From positions 1-10,563 of the forward strand of contig QBMP01000055.1 of assembly GCA_003242115.1 (NCBI GenBank): DNA of 10,563 nucleotides. Reading direction: 5' to 3'. Shown in pieces: positions 1-6,727 of this stretch; position 1 is the stretch's first letter, and every line of letters begins with the position of its first letter. The position numbers and the translations under genes were made by a program. The notes below the pieces were generated by a model. The model saw only the letters and a list, made by a program, of their open reading frames with translations. It did no database searches and was not told where the DNA came from. Source of the stretch: Phormidesmis priestleyi (GTDB lineage: Bacteria > Cyanobacteriota > Cyanobacteriia > Phormidesmidales > Phormidesmidaceae).

Positions 1-1
1 G

Positions 2-910
2 CTCACCTTTAGCAGCGGCAACGCCGATCTGATGCTGTGCACCACCATTATTGAATCTGGGCTAGACATTCCGAGAGTGAACACCATCATTATTGAAGAC
101 GCCCAAAAATTTGGCCTCTCACAGCTCTATCAGCTGCGCGGCAGAGTCGGTCGCTCTGGCATTCAGGCCCATGCGTGGCTGCTGTTCCCCCGGCAAAGTC
201 AGCTTTCTGATAAGGCTCGAAAGCGGCTGCGGGCCATTCAAGAATTTACGCAGCTCGGATCGGGCTATCAGCTGGCGATGCGCGATATGGAAATTCGCGG
301 CATTGGCAACTTATTGGGGGCGCAGCAGTCTGGCCAAATGGAGGTGATTGGCTTTGATCTGTATATGGATATGTTGGAAGAAGCGATCGCTGAAATTCGC
401 GGCCAGGAAATTCCGCAGGTTGACGAAACCCAGGTTGATCTCAAAGTCACGGCCTTTATCCCAGCAGACTACATTCCTGATGTCGATCAAAAAATGAGCG
501 TCTACCGAGATCTCGTCTCAGCCTCTACTCGGCGTGAGCTAATGGAAATTGTTGCTGACTTAAACGATCGCTATGGCAGCTTGCCGCTAGCTGTCGGTCA
601 GCTGATCAAAGTGCTAGAGCTGAAGCAAATTGCTAAGCCGCTGGGATTTGCTCGAATTAAGCCAGAGGGCAAGCAAAATGTGCTGATGGAAACGCCGATG
701 GAAAAACCGGCCTGGAATTTGCTGGTTGAAAAACTGCCGAGCCATTTGCGATCGCGCTTCATCTACGCCCCCGGCAAAGTCACCGTTCGAGGTCTAGGTG
801 TGCTCAAACCAGACAAACAGCTTGAAAGCCTGACAGATTGGCTCAGCCAAATGCAAAGCGCCCTGACAGCACCAGCTCTATCAGGGACAATGCCTTCTAA
901 AGATACCTAA
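2..910 (+). CDS. mfd: Transcription-repair coupling factor Mfd, C-terminal part (5' end outside window)
   Basis: Mfd is an ATP-driven DNA translocase that displaces RNA polymerase stalled at DNA lesions and recruits the UvrABC excision machinery. The frame is open from the first bases of the window, so this is the last 302 residues of a protein that is usually about 1,150 residues long; the true start lies upstream. Visible are the end of the RecG-like helicase core, with motif V around [11 protein letters not shown] and motif [14 protein letters not shown] (arginine fingers), then the [22 protein letters not shown] segment that follows the core in Mfd and RecG, and the C-terminal TRCF domain (about the last 170 residues, with [10 protein letters not shown]). 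RecG lacks this TRCF domain, which separates the two. The last 20 or so residues are a low-complexity tail. The gene ends 6 nt before the convergent ssb stop codon. Confidence 0.96.
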   Translation, partial: LTFSSGNADLMLCTTIIESGLDIPRVNTIIIEDAQKFGLSQLYQLRGRVGRSGIQAHAWLLFPRQSQLSDKARKRLRAIQEFTQLGSGYQLAMRDMEIRGIGNLLGAQQSGQMEVIGFDLYMDMLEEAIAEIRGQEIPQVDETQVDLKVTAFIPADYIPDVDQKMSVYRDLVSASTRRELMEIVADLNDRYGSLPLAVGQLIKVLELKQIAKPLGFARIKPEGKQNVLMETPMEKPAWNLLVEKLPSHLRSRFIYAPGKVTVRGLGVLKPDKQLESLTDWLSQMQSALTAPALSGTMPSKDT

Positions 911-921
911 AGACACCTAAA
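902..921. repeat. 10-bp tandem duplication spanning the mfd and ssb stop codons
   Basis: Two adjacent copies, GATACCTAAA (902-911) and GACACCTAAA (912-921), differ at one base. The first copy supplies the TAA stop of mfd (908-910). The second supplies, on the complementary strand, the TAG stop of ssb (917-919). A shorter TCTAAA just upstream may be a decayed further unit. The duplication is seen directly; a slippage origin is inference. Confidence 0.6.
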
Positions 922-1276
922 ACTCATCGTTACCATGGTCCATCGGGGCTTCGTTATCTCGCTTAGATCCCAATAGATCTAGCTGAGTTACGCGAATTAC
1001 CGGGCTGGTGCGTACAGCGCCACTGCTGCGATCTTCCCAACTATCTAGCTTCAGTGAGCCGGTAATTCCGATCAAACTGCCCTTGCGTACATAGTTAGCC
1101 GCAACTTCCGCTGTTTTGCCCCAAATTTCTAAATTAAACCAGTCAGGCTGATCGTTATTGCGCGTGCGTCGATTCACGGCCAAGCCACACTTCGCCAGTA
1201 CATTGCCCGACTCAAAATAGCGCACCTCAGGATCTCTACCCACTCGGCCAACCAACGTGACGATATTCACACTCAT
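917..1276 (-). CDS. ssb: Single-stranded DNA-binding protein SSB (short cyanobacterial type)
   Basis: SSB coats single-stranded DNA during replication, repair and recombination and recruits partner enzymes through its C-terminal tip. The 119-residue protein is almost entirely one OB fold: it begins NIVTLVGRVGRDPEVRYFESG, carries aromatic residues typical of ssDNA stacking (W46, F47, W52, W80) and contains NYVRKGSLIGITGSL. E. coli SSB has about 178 residues with a long flexible linker. Here the linker is only about 15 residues and the tip is NDEF, acidic with a terminal Phe but not the classic DDIPF. Cyanobacterial SSBs are commonly this short. The ATG at 1276 is the only sensible start; a weak GGAAG lies about 10 nt upstream. 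The gene is divergent from mreB and convergent with mfd. Confidence 0.95.
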   Translation of the reverse strand: MSVNIVTLVGRVGRDPEVRYFESGNVLAKCGLAVNRRTRNNDQPDWFNLEIWGKTAEVAANYVRKGSLIGITGSLKLDSWEDRSSGAVRTSPVIRVTQLDLLGSKRDNEAPMDHGNDEF

Positions 1277-1329
1277 AGCAATTTAGCTTCCAAATAATCA
1301 ACAAAATCAGCCATACAAGCCATTGCTTC

Positions 1330-1362
1330 AGGCCACCGCTTAAGGCCACCGCTTGAAGGCCA
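1330..1362. repeat. 13-bp tandem repeat upstream of ssb
   Basis: AGGCCACCGCTT occurs at 1330-1341 and again at 1343-1354, giving a 13-nt period. A partial third unit AGGCCA follows at 1357-1362. It lies 54-86 nt upstream of the ssb start codon, where it could overlap the ssb promoter or 5' leader. The repeat is certain; any function is unknown. Confidence 0.65.
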
Positions 1363-1661
1363 GTATCTTAAGACTCGCTGTAATTTTCTACCGACATCAG
1401 CCTACAGATCTGTACAATTATGAATTATGGCAGTGCGAACAAAACAGTACAAACAGTCCAATTTTACAATAAGTAATTCCATAAGCCTCAGCCGCGCTGT
1501 ATAGAAATTACGTAAGCATTATTTTTGATCTCATCCTCGCAATCGCTTACCTGTAAAGTAGATCTACGGAAATTCTGCTTTTTTTCTAGACCATAGAGCT
1601 GATGCAATTGACTAGACGGCTCGATATGAAACGTAATAGAATCCATTCGGCTCGTCAGAAT

Positions 1662-1675
1662 ATTAAACTTTTAAT
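1662..1675. promoter_or_regulatory. AT-rich dyad just upstream of mreB
   Basis: ATTAAA-CT-TTTAAT is a perfect dyad of two 6-bp arms around a 2-bp centre, ending 22 nt before the mreB start codon. The centre is too short for an RNA hairpin with full stem pairing, so if it matters it is more likely a protein-binding site than a structured RNA. AT-rich palindromes of this size also arise by chance. Confidence 0.25.
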
Positions 1676-1697
1676 CGCTATTACGGACTTTTAGCTT

Positions 1698-2738
1698 GTG
1701 GCATTCTTCAATCGCTTATCTCTCTCCCGTGACATGGGTATCGACCTGGGCACTGCGAACACCTTGGTCTATGTATCAGGGCGAGGGATTGTTTTACAGG
1801 AACCTTCTGTCGTCGCCATTCTAGAAGCAACCGGTGTGCCTGTAGCAGTCGGAGAAGAAGCCAAACAAATGCTGGGCCGCACGCCCGGTAATATTCGAGA
1901 GATTCGCCCGCTCAAAGATGGTGTGATTGCGGATTTTGACATTGCCGAAGTCATGCTCAAGCATTTCATTCGTCGCGTCAATGAAAATAAGGCGCTAGTT
2001 TCACCCAGGGTTGTGATTGGTGTGCCAAGCGGGGTGACGGGCGTCGAACGGCAGGCGGTGATGAACGCAGCTATGCAAGCCGGGGCCCGCATGGTGTATT
2101 TGATTGATGAGCCGGTAGCCGCCGCGATTGGTGCTGGTTTGCCGGTTGATGAGCCGACCGGCAATATGATTGTAGATATTGGGGGTGGGACGACAGAAGT
2201 CGCGGTACTGAGCTTGCAGGGTACGGTTTTGAGTGAGTCAGTGCGCGTCGCTGGCGATGAGCTGACTGATTCCATTAAGCAGTACATGCGGAAGGTGAAC
2301 AATTTGGACATTGGCGATCGCACCGCCGAAGAAATCAAAGTCCGCATTGGTTCTGCTTATCCTAGCCCAGACGACGATGAAATTTCATTAGAAGTGCGCG
2401 GCGTACATATGCTCTCCGGGTTACCTCGCACCGTCACCGTCAAAAGCCCAGAAATTCGTGAGAGTATGGCTGAGCCACTCTCGGTCATTATCGAAGCCGT
2501 CAAACGCACCCTAGAAAAAACGCCCCCTGAGCTAGCTGCCGACATCATTGATCGCGGTATTATGCTGGCGGGCGGTGGCGCATTGCTCAAAGGGCTAGAC
2601 ACCTTGATCTCACATGAAACCGGCATTGTCGTTCATGTAGCGGCTGATCCGCTGAGCTGCGTGGTGCTAGGCACAGGCCGCGTCCTCGAAAACTTCAGCC
2701 AAATGGAGCGGGTATTTAGCGCTCAATCGCGCGAGTAA
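1698..2738 (+). CDS. mreB: Rod shape-determining protein MreB (bacterial actin)
   Basis: MreB is an actin-like ATPase that forms short membrane-bound filaments and steers lateral peptidoglycan synthesis by the elongasome. At 346 residues it is a normal full-length MreB. The actin-fold motifs appear in order: phosphate-1 loop [11 protein letters not shown] (16-26), the connecting [12 protein letters not shown] (136-147), phosphate-2 DIGGGTTE (160-167), the adenosine motif [13 protein letters not shown] (287-299) and the terminal [16 protein letters not shown] (316-331). The first dozen residues ([11 protein letters not shown]) are hydrophobic and basic, as expected for a membrane-binding N-terminus. 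The start is GTG at 1698 with no clear Shine-Dalgarno. The next in-frame Met is M13, which would cut this N-terminus off and is therefore less likely. It is the first gene of mreBCD. Confidence 0.98.
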   Translation: MAFFNRLSLSRDMGIDLGTANTLVYVSGRGIVLQEPSVVAILEATGVPVAVGEEAKQMLGRTPGNIREIRPLKDGVIADFDIAEVMLKHFIRRVNENKALVSPRVVIGVPSGVTGVERQAVMNAAMQAGARMVYLIDEPVAAAIGAGLPVDEPTGNMIVDIGGGTTEVAVLSLQGTVLSESVRVAGDELTDSIKQYMRKVNNLDIGDRTAEEIKVRIGSAYPSPDDDEISLEVRGVHMLSGLPRTVTVKSPEIRESMAEPLSVIIEAVKRTLEKTPPELAADIIDRGIMLAGGGALLKGLDTLISHETGIVVHVAADPLSCVVLGTGRVLENFSQMERVFSAQSRE

Positions 2739-2766
2739 GGGGATAATCGCGTTACCCAGACGCATT

Positions 2767-2791
2767 CGGGCATTGCGAGACACTTTGCCCG
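2767..2791. repeat. Inverted repeat in the mreB-mreC spacer
   Basis: CGGGCA (2767-2772) and TGCCCG (2786-2791) are perfectly complementary around a 13-nt loop, starting 29 nt after the mreB stop. No T-run follows, so this does not look like a standard intrinsic terminator. It may be a weak hairpin affecting the mreB/mreC transcript ratio, or chance. The rest of the 179-nt spacer shows nothing recognisable. Confidence 0.3.
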
Positions 2792-2917
2792 TTGCAACAT
2801 GAGGCTTGCAGCCGGTATGCTGGACCTCAGCTGTACCTCCGTAAAGTGACAAACGCTACAGATCGAATCTATTCGTCACCTCAAGTCACCGCAAATAATC
2901 ATTGATACCTCGGCTCC

Positions 2918-3712
2918 ATGTTTACCTTAAGACGATGGTGGGATAAAAATGCGCTCAAAGCAGGGCTGATCTTGCTAGCAATCGCCACTGCTTGGGGCGT
3001 TCGCCAAACCAACGGGGTGTTTATCAGTGAAACCTATCAGCTGCTGACGCGCCCTTTTCAAAGCCAGCCCTCTGCTAAAGAGCAAGTAGAAAACGCTTAT
3101 GTGCTAGAGCTACAGCAGCGCGTAATCGAGCTTGAAAATCAAAATCAAGGGCTGCGTGAGCTAGTTGACGAGAACAAAAGCAGTAAGCTACAGACCACCA
3201 CGATGGCCGCTATCATTGGTCGCAGCGCCGATAACTGGTGGCAGCAAATTACCATTGGTAAAGGCACTCAAGCCAAGGTAAAAGTGGGTGATATTGCGAC
3301 TGGCTCAGGCGGATTAGTCGGTCGAGTGATTAGCACAACCCCGCACACTGCCCGGATTTTGCTGCTGAGCGATCCGAGCAGTCAAATTGGGGTCAAAATT
3401 AGCCGTAGCCGCTCGGCAGGCTATATTCAGGGGCAGTCAGGAGAGCGCGCCACGCTGAAGTTTTTTGAAAAAGACCCTGATGTAAAACCGGGCGATGTGA
3501 TTGTGACCTCTTCGTTTAGTCGGCTTTTTCCTCAAGATATTCCGATTGGCCGAGTCTCAACCATTAATTCCGACGCTAGCCCCGCGCCTGAAGCGCTAGT
3601 ACAGCTTTCCGTACCGATTAGTAATTTAGAGTGGGTTAGCATTCACCCTTTTACGCCCAAGCAAGATGTCGATGCGGCCCCGGCTAAAATTGTGACTGAT
3701 GACGTCCTTTGA
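2918..3712 (+). CDS. mreC: Rod shape-determining protein MreC
   Basis: MreC is a bitopic inner-membrane protein whose periplasmic part connects MreB/MreD to the peptidoglycan synthases RodA and PBP2. The 264-residue sequence has the family layout: a short basic cytoplasmic start (MFTLRRWWDKNALK), one membrane segment (about 14-28), a periplasmic coiled coil (about 57-90, LELQQRVIELENQNQGLREL) and a beta-rich domain (about 97-243) with GGLVGRVIST and the late VIVTSSFSRLFPQDIPIGRV. In many MreC proteins the latter reads TSG..G.FP.GIPIG; the glycine after TS is Ser here. The last 20 residues are a polar tail. The ATG at 2918 gives a proper N-terminus; no Shine-Dalgarno is visible. It lies 179 nt after mreB and 63 nt before mreD. 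Confidence 0.96.
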   Translation: MFTLRRWWDKNALKAGLILLAIATAWGVRQTNGVFISETYQLLTRPFQSQPSAKEQVENAYVLELQQRVIELENQNQGLRELVDENKSSKLQTTTMAAIIGRSADNWWQQITIGKGTQAKVKVGDIATGSGGLVGRVISTTPHTARILLLSDPSSQIGVKISRSRSAGYIQGQSGERATLKFFEKDPDVKPGDVIVTSSFSRLFPQDIPIGRVSTINSDASPAPEALVQLSVPISNLEWVSIHPFTPKQDVDAAPAKIVTDDVL

Positions 3713-3775
3713 AGCATCACGTCTCTTACCGTTCTTTCACTCTACGGCCTGCTCAATTGAGCGCTGCTAACGCCT

Positions 3776-4348
3776 ATGAATCCCTATCGCCCGCAGCCAC
3801 GTCCAAACGCTCGACAGCATTTTTGGAACTGGTTCGTCACGATTGGCTCGGTGCTGCTGTGTCTGTTGGTTTTGCCGATGCGACTGCCGGGAATGGATGT
3901 ATTGGGCGTAGGGCCAAACTGGCTGCTAATTTGGGTGGTCGCTTGGAGCATTAGCCGGACGGCGCTAGATGGCGCGATCGCTGGCCTCACCCTCGGCCTA
4001 TTGCAGGATAGCCTGACTGCCCCCGCGCCCACTCATGCTTTTGGCTTAATCATTGCGGGCGTACTCGCCTCGCGACTTCAGCAGCGCCGCTTCATGCAAG
4101 AGGATCTGGTTTCGGTGGCGCTGATTGTCTTTGGCCTAGCGCTAATTACCGAAACGACGACGGCCGTTCAGCTCAGCGCTCAATATATTTTTGACGAAGA
4201 CTCTCTCTATAAAAGCTTGGGCGCTATTTGGCAGTACCATCAGCGCGTTGCCTTAAGCTCCGCAATTTTGAGCAGCCTTTGGGCACCGGCTTTGTACTAC
4301 CCGCTCAAGCGCTGGTGGGAAAGGCTCAATCCTAAAGGCCCAAAGTAG
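3776..4348 (+). CDS. mreD: Rod shape-determining protein MreD
   Basis: MreD is the small polytopic membrane component of the MreBCD elongasome. The 190 residues are strongly hydrophobic, with about five or six predicted membrane segments (approximately 18-38, 45-60, 65-80, 87-101, 110-130 and 158-176), a polar N-terminus (NPYRPQPRPNARQHF) and a basic C-terminus (KRWWERLNPKGPK). MreD is poorly conserved, so the call rests on size, topology, the GLTLGLLQDSL region that resembles the family's GLLxD motif, and above all position directly after mreC. The ATG at 3776 has no visible Shine-Dalgarno. The gene ends 28 nt before the convergent hydrolase gene, with no clear terminator hairpin in that gap. 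Confidence 0.9.
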   Translation: MNPYRPQPRPNARQHFWNWFVTIGSVLLCLLVLPMRLPGMDVLGVGPNWLLIWVVAWSISRTALDGAIAGLTLGLLQDSLTAPAPTHAFGLIIAGVLASRLQQRRFMQEDLVSVALIVFGLALITETTTAVQLSAQYIFDEDSLYKSLGAIWQYHQRVALSSAILSSLWAPALYYPLKRWWERLNPKGPK

Positions 4349-4376
4349 GCCAGAGCGCAGACCCACAAATAGGCAC

Positions 4377-5195
4377 TCAGGCCGCTTGCAGCATCGCCGA
4401 AGCAACGACTTTACCAGCGGCTGACAGTAATCCGCCATAGAGTTTGGATGGCTGCAAAGCCTTCAGGTAAGCGGCGCTGCGAATGCCACAAGAGAGCGCC
4501 GCAGTTGATAGGTTCATGGCTTGGCCCGCCAGAACGTCAGCTTCGGTATCGCCGATCATCCAGCTGCCGGTGACGCGATGGCCTTGAGCGGTTTGCTGGG
4601 CGATCGCCGTGGCTAACAGCGCGCACTTCTGCTCTACTCGATTGGCCTGAGCCGCATTGAGATCTGCCACACCATAGACCTGATCAATTAGATGCGCTAG
4701 CTGGTGAGTCTGTAAAAAATCCTCTACCTGTCTTGGATGGCGTAGCGTCACCAGCACCAGGCGTAAACCATTGCCTTTCATATAGTGCAGGGCAGCTTGA
4801 GCGCTCGGCTGCACCCGATCCAAACGCAGCAAGCTAGGATGATTGACCATCCTTTCAATTTGCTGCATAAAAGGCTGATGCAGTTCACTGGCTAAACCGG
4901 AACGCAGCATAATTTCGATATCAGCCGTGCGGTTTTGCTTCAGTTCCCAAAATTCCGCTTTAGAAAGTGCTTCAGCGCGCGCTTTTGGGCTGATTTTTGG
5001 TTCTTGATAATGTTTAATGATCTGCTCTTCATAAAGCTGCTCAACGGCTAGCAGGCCCTTTAGATAGGTCTGGTAATAGCGCTCTGACACATCGACAATA
5101 GGGCCGTCAAAATCGCAAAACACGACCTGTCGGGAAGCACCCCAAACGCTATGGGTAACAGGTAAGGCAGTTAGCGAAAAATTTCGGACAGTCAT
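4377..5195 (-). CDS. HAD-superfamily hydrolase (phosphoglycolate phosphatase-like)
   Basis: The four HAD motifs are all present: I, FCDFDGP with nucleophile D28 and acid/base D30; II, LVLVTLRHP with T150; III, a basic residue, probably K190; IV, MIGDTEAD with D216 and D220. The insert between motifs I and II (about 35-140) is mostly helical, as in the C1-cap type (Gph-like). This supports a Mg-dependent phosphatase of small metabolites; the substrate cannot be read from sequence. At 272 residues it is longer than the usual 220-230, with about 22 extra residues before motif I and a terminal alanine-rich helix. The ATG at 5195 has no Shine-Dalgarno and no better internal start was seen. It lies 162 nt downstream of the CobW-family gene on the same strand, so co-transcription is possible. 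Confidence 0.88.
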   Translation of the reverse strand: MTVRNFSLTALPVTHSVWGASRQVVFCDFDGPIVDVSERYYQTYLKGLLAVEQLYEEQIIKHYQEPKISPKARAEALSKAEFWELKQNRTADIEIMLRSGLASELHQPFMQQIERMVNHPSLLRLDRVQPSAQAALHYMKGNGLRLVLVTLRHPRQVEDFLQTHQLAHLIDQVYGVADLNAAQANRVEQKCALLATAIAQQTAQGHRVTGSWMIGDTEADVLAGQAMNLSTAALSCGIRSAAYLKALQPSKLYGGLLSAAGKVVASAMLQAA

Positions 5196-5357
5196 ATAAT
5201 GCGCAGCAGCTTTTGAAGCACCAGCTTAACTTTTATTTACCCTAGCAGGATTATCCATCAATAGATGCTGCGGTTTCCAGCTAAATTGATTGGATTATCT
5301 AATTAGACTGATTTGGGTCTGATGAGTGAGATCTATCGCTTTGAAACCAGATCAGCG
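5196..5357. other. Spacer between the CobW-family and HAD genes
   Basis: This 162-nt AT-rich spacer separates two genes on the minus strand. It contains the perfect 10-bp palindrome TCTAATTAGA (5298-5307), but no T-tailed hairpin and no convincing promoter. Whether the downstream hydrolase gene has its own promoter cannot be decided here. Confidence 0.4.
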
Positions 5358-6527
5358 CTAATGGCCAAATCCTTTGCCGCGATCAGCCGATTCTAAGCAG
5401 AAACAGCTTTCGACTTGCGATCGCAGCATCTCCTCATCCAAATTTTGCCCAATCAATACCAATTGACTTTTAGGTGTCCGGCCATTCCACTCTTCATCTT
5501 CCAACGAAAACCGCTTGCCGCTGAGATGAAACACATGGCGCTTAGGGCTTTCATCAAACCACAGAATTCCTTTTGCCCTGAACACCGATGCCGGTAGCTG
5601 ATTATCTAAAAAGTACTGGAACTTACGAATGGCCAAAGGCTGATCGCGCTCAAACGAAACTGAGGTAAACCCGTCTATATCTAAATGAGAGTGAGTGCTA
5701 TGGTCGTGGTCATGCTCACAGTGACCCTGATCGTGATCGCAGTTATCGTGATCTTCATGGGCCGAGTGGTCGTGCTCTGAATGGTCATGGTCGGAATGAT
5801 CGGACTGATCGTGTGCCGAGTGGTCGTGACTATCAGAACTCGATTCAGAACTCGATTTTTTGTCCTCAAAGTACTTGTCCGACTCAAACAGCCCTACGCT
5901 CAAAATCAGCGGCAGCGGCACTTTGGAATGGTCAGTGCGTAAAATTCGAGCATCGGACTTAATATCGCGCAGCTTTACCTCAATGAGATCGGCATCGGCT
6001 TCATCTACCACGTCCATTTTGTTCAGCAAAATGATATCGCCGTAGGCAATTTGGTTGTAAGCCGCCTGCGAATTAAAGAGATCTAGGCTGTAATTTTCGG
6101 CATCTACCATCGTCACGATTGAATCTAATCGGGTTAAATCGCGCAGCTCAGTGCCCAAAAAAGTCAGCGCTACCGGCAGCGGATCGGCTAGACCAGTGGT
6201 TTCTACGACCAAGTAATCAATTTTATCTGAGCGCTCTAAAACTTTGTAGACCGCTTCTAGCAGGTCGTTATTAATGGTGCAGCAAATGCAGCCATTGCTC
6301 AGCTCCACCATGTTGTCGTCACCCGTGTTGATCAGCAATTCATTATCAATGCCGACTTCTCCAAATTCATTGACCAACACCGCCGTTTTTAGCCCTTCTT
6401 GGTTCGTCAAAATATGGTTGAGGAGCGTGGTTTTTCCGCTCCCCAAAAAGCCAGTAATAATCGTCACCGGCAACCCATGCTTAGAAGCATCCATTGACCG
6501 ATTGGGAGCCATTGTCGTCGCAGTCAT
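5358..6527 (-). CDS. CobW/COG0523-family GTPase with His-rich loop (putative zinc metallochaperone)
   Basis: COG0523 G3E GTPases insert or deliver metals; members with His-rich loops and CxCC motifs are usually tied to zinc. Seen here: Walker A GFLGSGKTT (26-34), the metal-binding GCICC (79-83), the ETTG switch (109-112), NKMD for guanine specificity (169-172), a linker 225-285 with 17 His and 2 Cys (H234-H281), and a CobW C-terminal domain (about 287-378). Length is 389 residues, near the family norm plus the loop. The start chosen is ATG at 6527; M6 and M12 are possible alternatives. A TAGAAT at 6557-6552 on the minus strand is a possible -10 box. No palindrome of the cyanobacterial Zur type (TGATAATNATTATCA-like) was found upstream, so zinc control is not supported by sequence. 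No cobalamin genes are nearby, so a role in B12 synthesis is unlikely. Confidence 0.93.
   Translation of the reverse strand: MTATTMAPNRSMDASKHGLPVTIITGFLGSGKTTLLNHILTNQEGLKTAVLVNEFGEVGIDNELLINTGDDNMVELSNGCICCTINNDLLEAVYKVLERSDKIDYLVVETTGLADPLPVALTFLGTELRDLTRLDSIVTMVDAENYSLDLFNSQAAYNQIAYGDIILLNKMDVVDEADADLIEVKLRDIKSDARILRTDHSKVPLPLILSVGLFESDKYFEDKKSSSESSSDSHDHSAHDQSDHSDHDHSEHDHSAHEDHDNCDHDQGHCEHDHDHSTHSHLDIDGFTSVSFERDQPLAIRKFQYFLDNQLPASVFRAKGILWFDESPKRHVFHLSGKRFSLEDEEWNGRTPKSQLVLIGQNLDEEMLRSQVESCFCLESADRGKGFGH
5685..5828 (-). repeat. His/Asp-rich coding repeat in the CobW-family gene
   Basis: This stretch codes for residues 234-281, built from short units such as HDHS, SDHDHS and EHDH. At the DNA level GCCGAGTGGTCGTG occurs twice (5761-5774 and 5815-5828), pointing to expansion by internal duplication. 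Such loops bind several zinc ions in related proteins; stoichiometry here is unknown. An open frame on the same strand in another register is an artefact of the repeat. Confidence 0.7.
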
Positions 6528-6727
6528 AAAAATTTGATGGTGTAGAGGTCTATTCTAGATCACGTTGCTTTAGCCTAATTATCCCGCATCTGTCAAAAGT
6601 TGCGGGCCTAACTTTATTTCAATTTTTACCTTAATTTTTGACCTCAGCTAAAAGAAATGCCGTCTCATCCGGGTTTCCCTTTACTATTGAGGTTGATTTA
6701 AATCATTGCTGCACTTTACCGTTACTT
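6528..6727. promoter_or_regulatory. Divergent cobW-family/cysS upstream region
   Basis: This 200-nt region should hold promoters for both genes. A perfect inverted repeat CCCGCA (6583-6588) and TGCGGG (6601-6606) flanks a 12-nt loop. The loop contains, on the minus strand, TTGACA (6596-6591), a perfect -35 consensus, but no good -10 lies 16-18 nt beyond it. TAGAAT at 6557-6552 is too far away to pair with it. The inverted repeat could be an operator over a -35 element or a leader hairpin for cysS; no T-run follows it. No T-box or known riboswitch pattern was recognised. Confidence 0.4.

Larger units (their letters stand above)
1277..1697. promoter_or_regulatory. Divergent ssb/mreB upstream region (421 nt, no gene)
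   Basis: No convincing ORF, tRNA or conserved RNA was recognised. The region is AT-rich, especially toward mreB, and must hold promoters for both genes. Visible elements are: a 13-bp tandem repeat near ssb (1330-1362, listed separately); TACAAT hexamers at 1413-1418 and 1465-1470 and TAGAAT at 1637-1642, any of which could be a -10 box toward mreB, though none has a good TTGACA at 16-18 nt; a perfect GTAAGC/GCTTAC inverted repeat at 1512-1517 and 1545-1550; and a dyad at 1662-1675 just before mreB (listed separately). Promoter positions are guesses. That transcription diverges from here is inferred from gene orientation. Confidence 0.55.

Noticed and set aside
1769..2347. 192-codon open frame on the minus strand
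   Set aside because: It lies wholly inside mreB, is antisense to conserved MreB motifs, and its product is Ser/Thr-rich with no recognisable domain.
2767..2791. Hairpin after mreB as an intrinsic terminator
   Set aside because: No T-run follows the stem, and termination there would cut off mreCD; kept only as an inverted repeat.
3709..3954. 81-codon frame starting TTG at the mreC stop (TTGA overlap)
   Set aside because: It overlaps mreD in another frame and its product resembles nothing; the MreD frame is clearly the coding one.
5681..5887. 68-codon Thr/Ile-rich frame on the minus strand
   Set aside because: It is a register shift of the His-rich repeat of the CobW-family gene; repeat codons leave alternative frames open.
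6638..6727. 30-residue N-terminal extension of CysRS from a TTG
   Set aside because: The residues do not match CysRS N-termini, and the ATG at 6728 gives the expected start; a TTG start would be rare.
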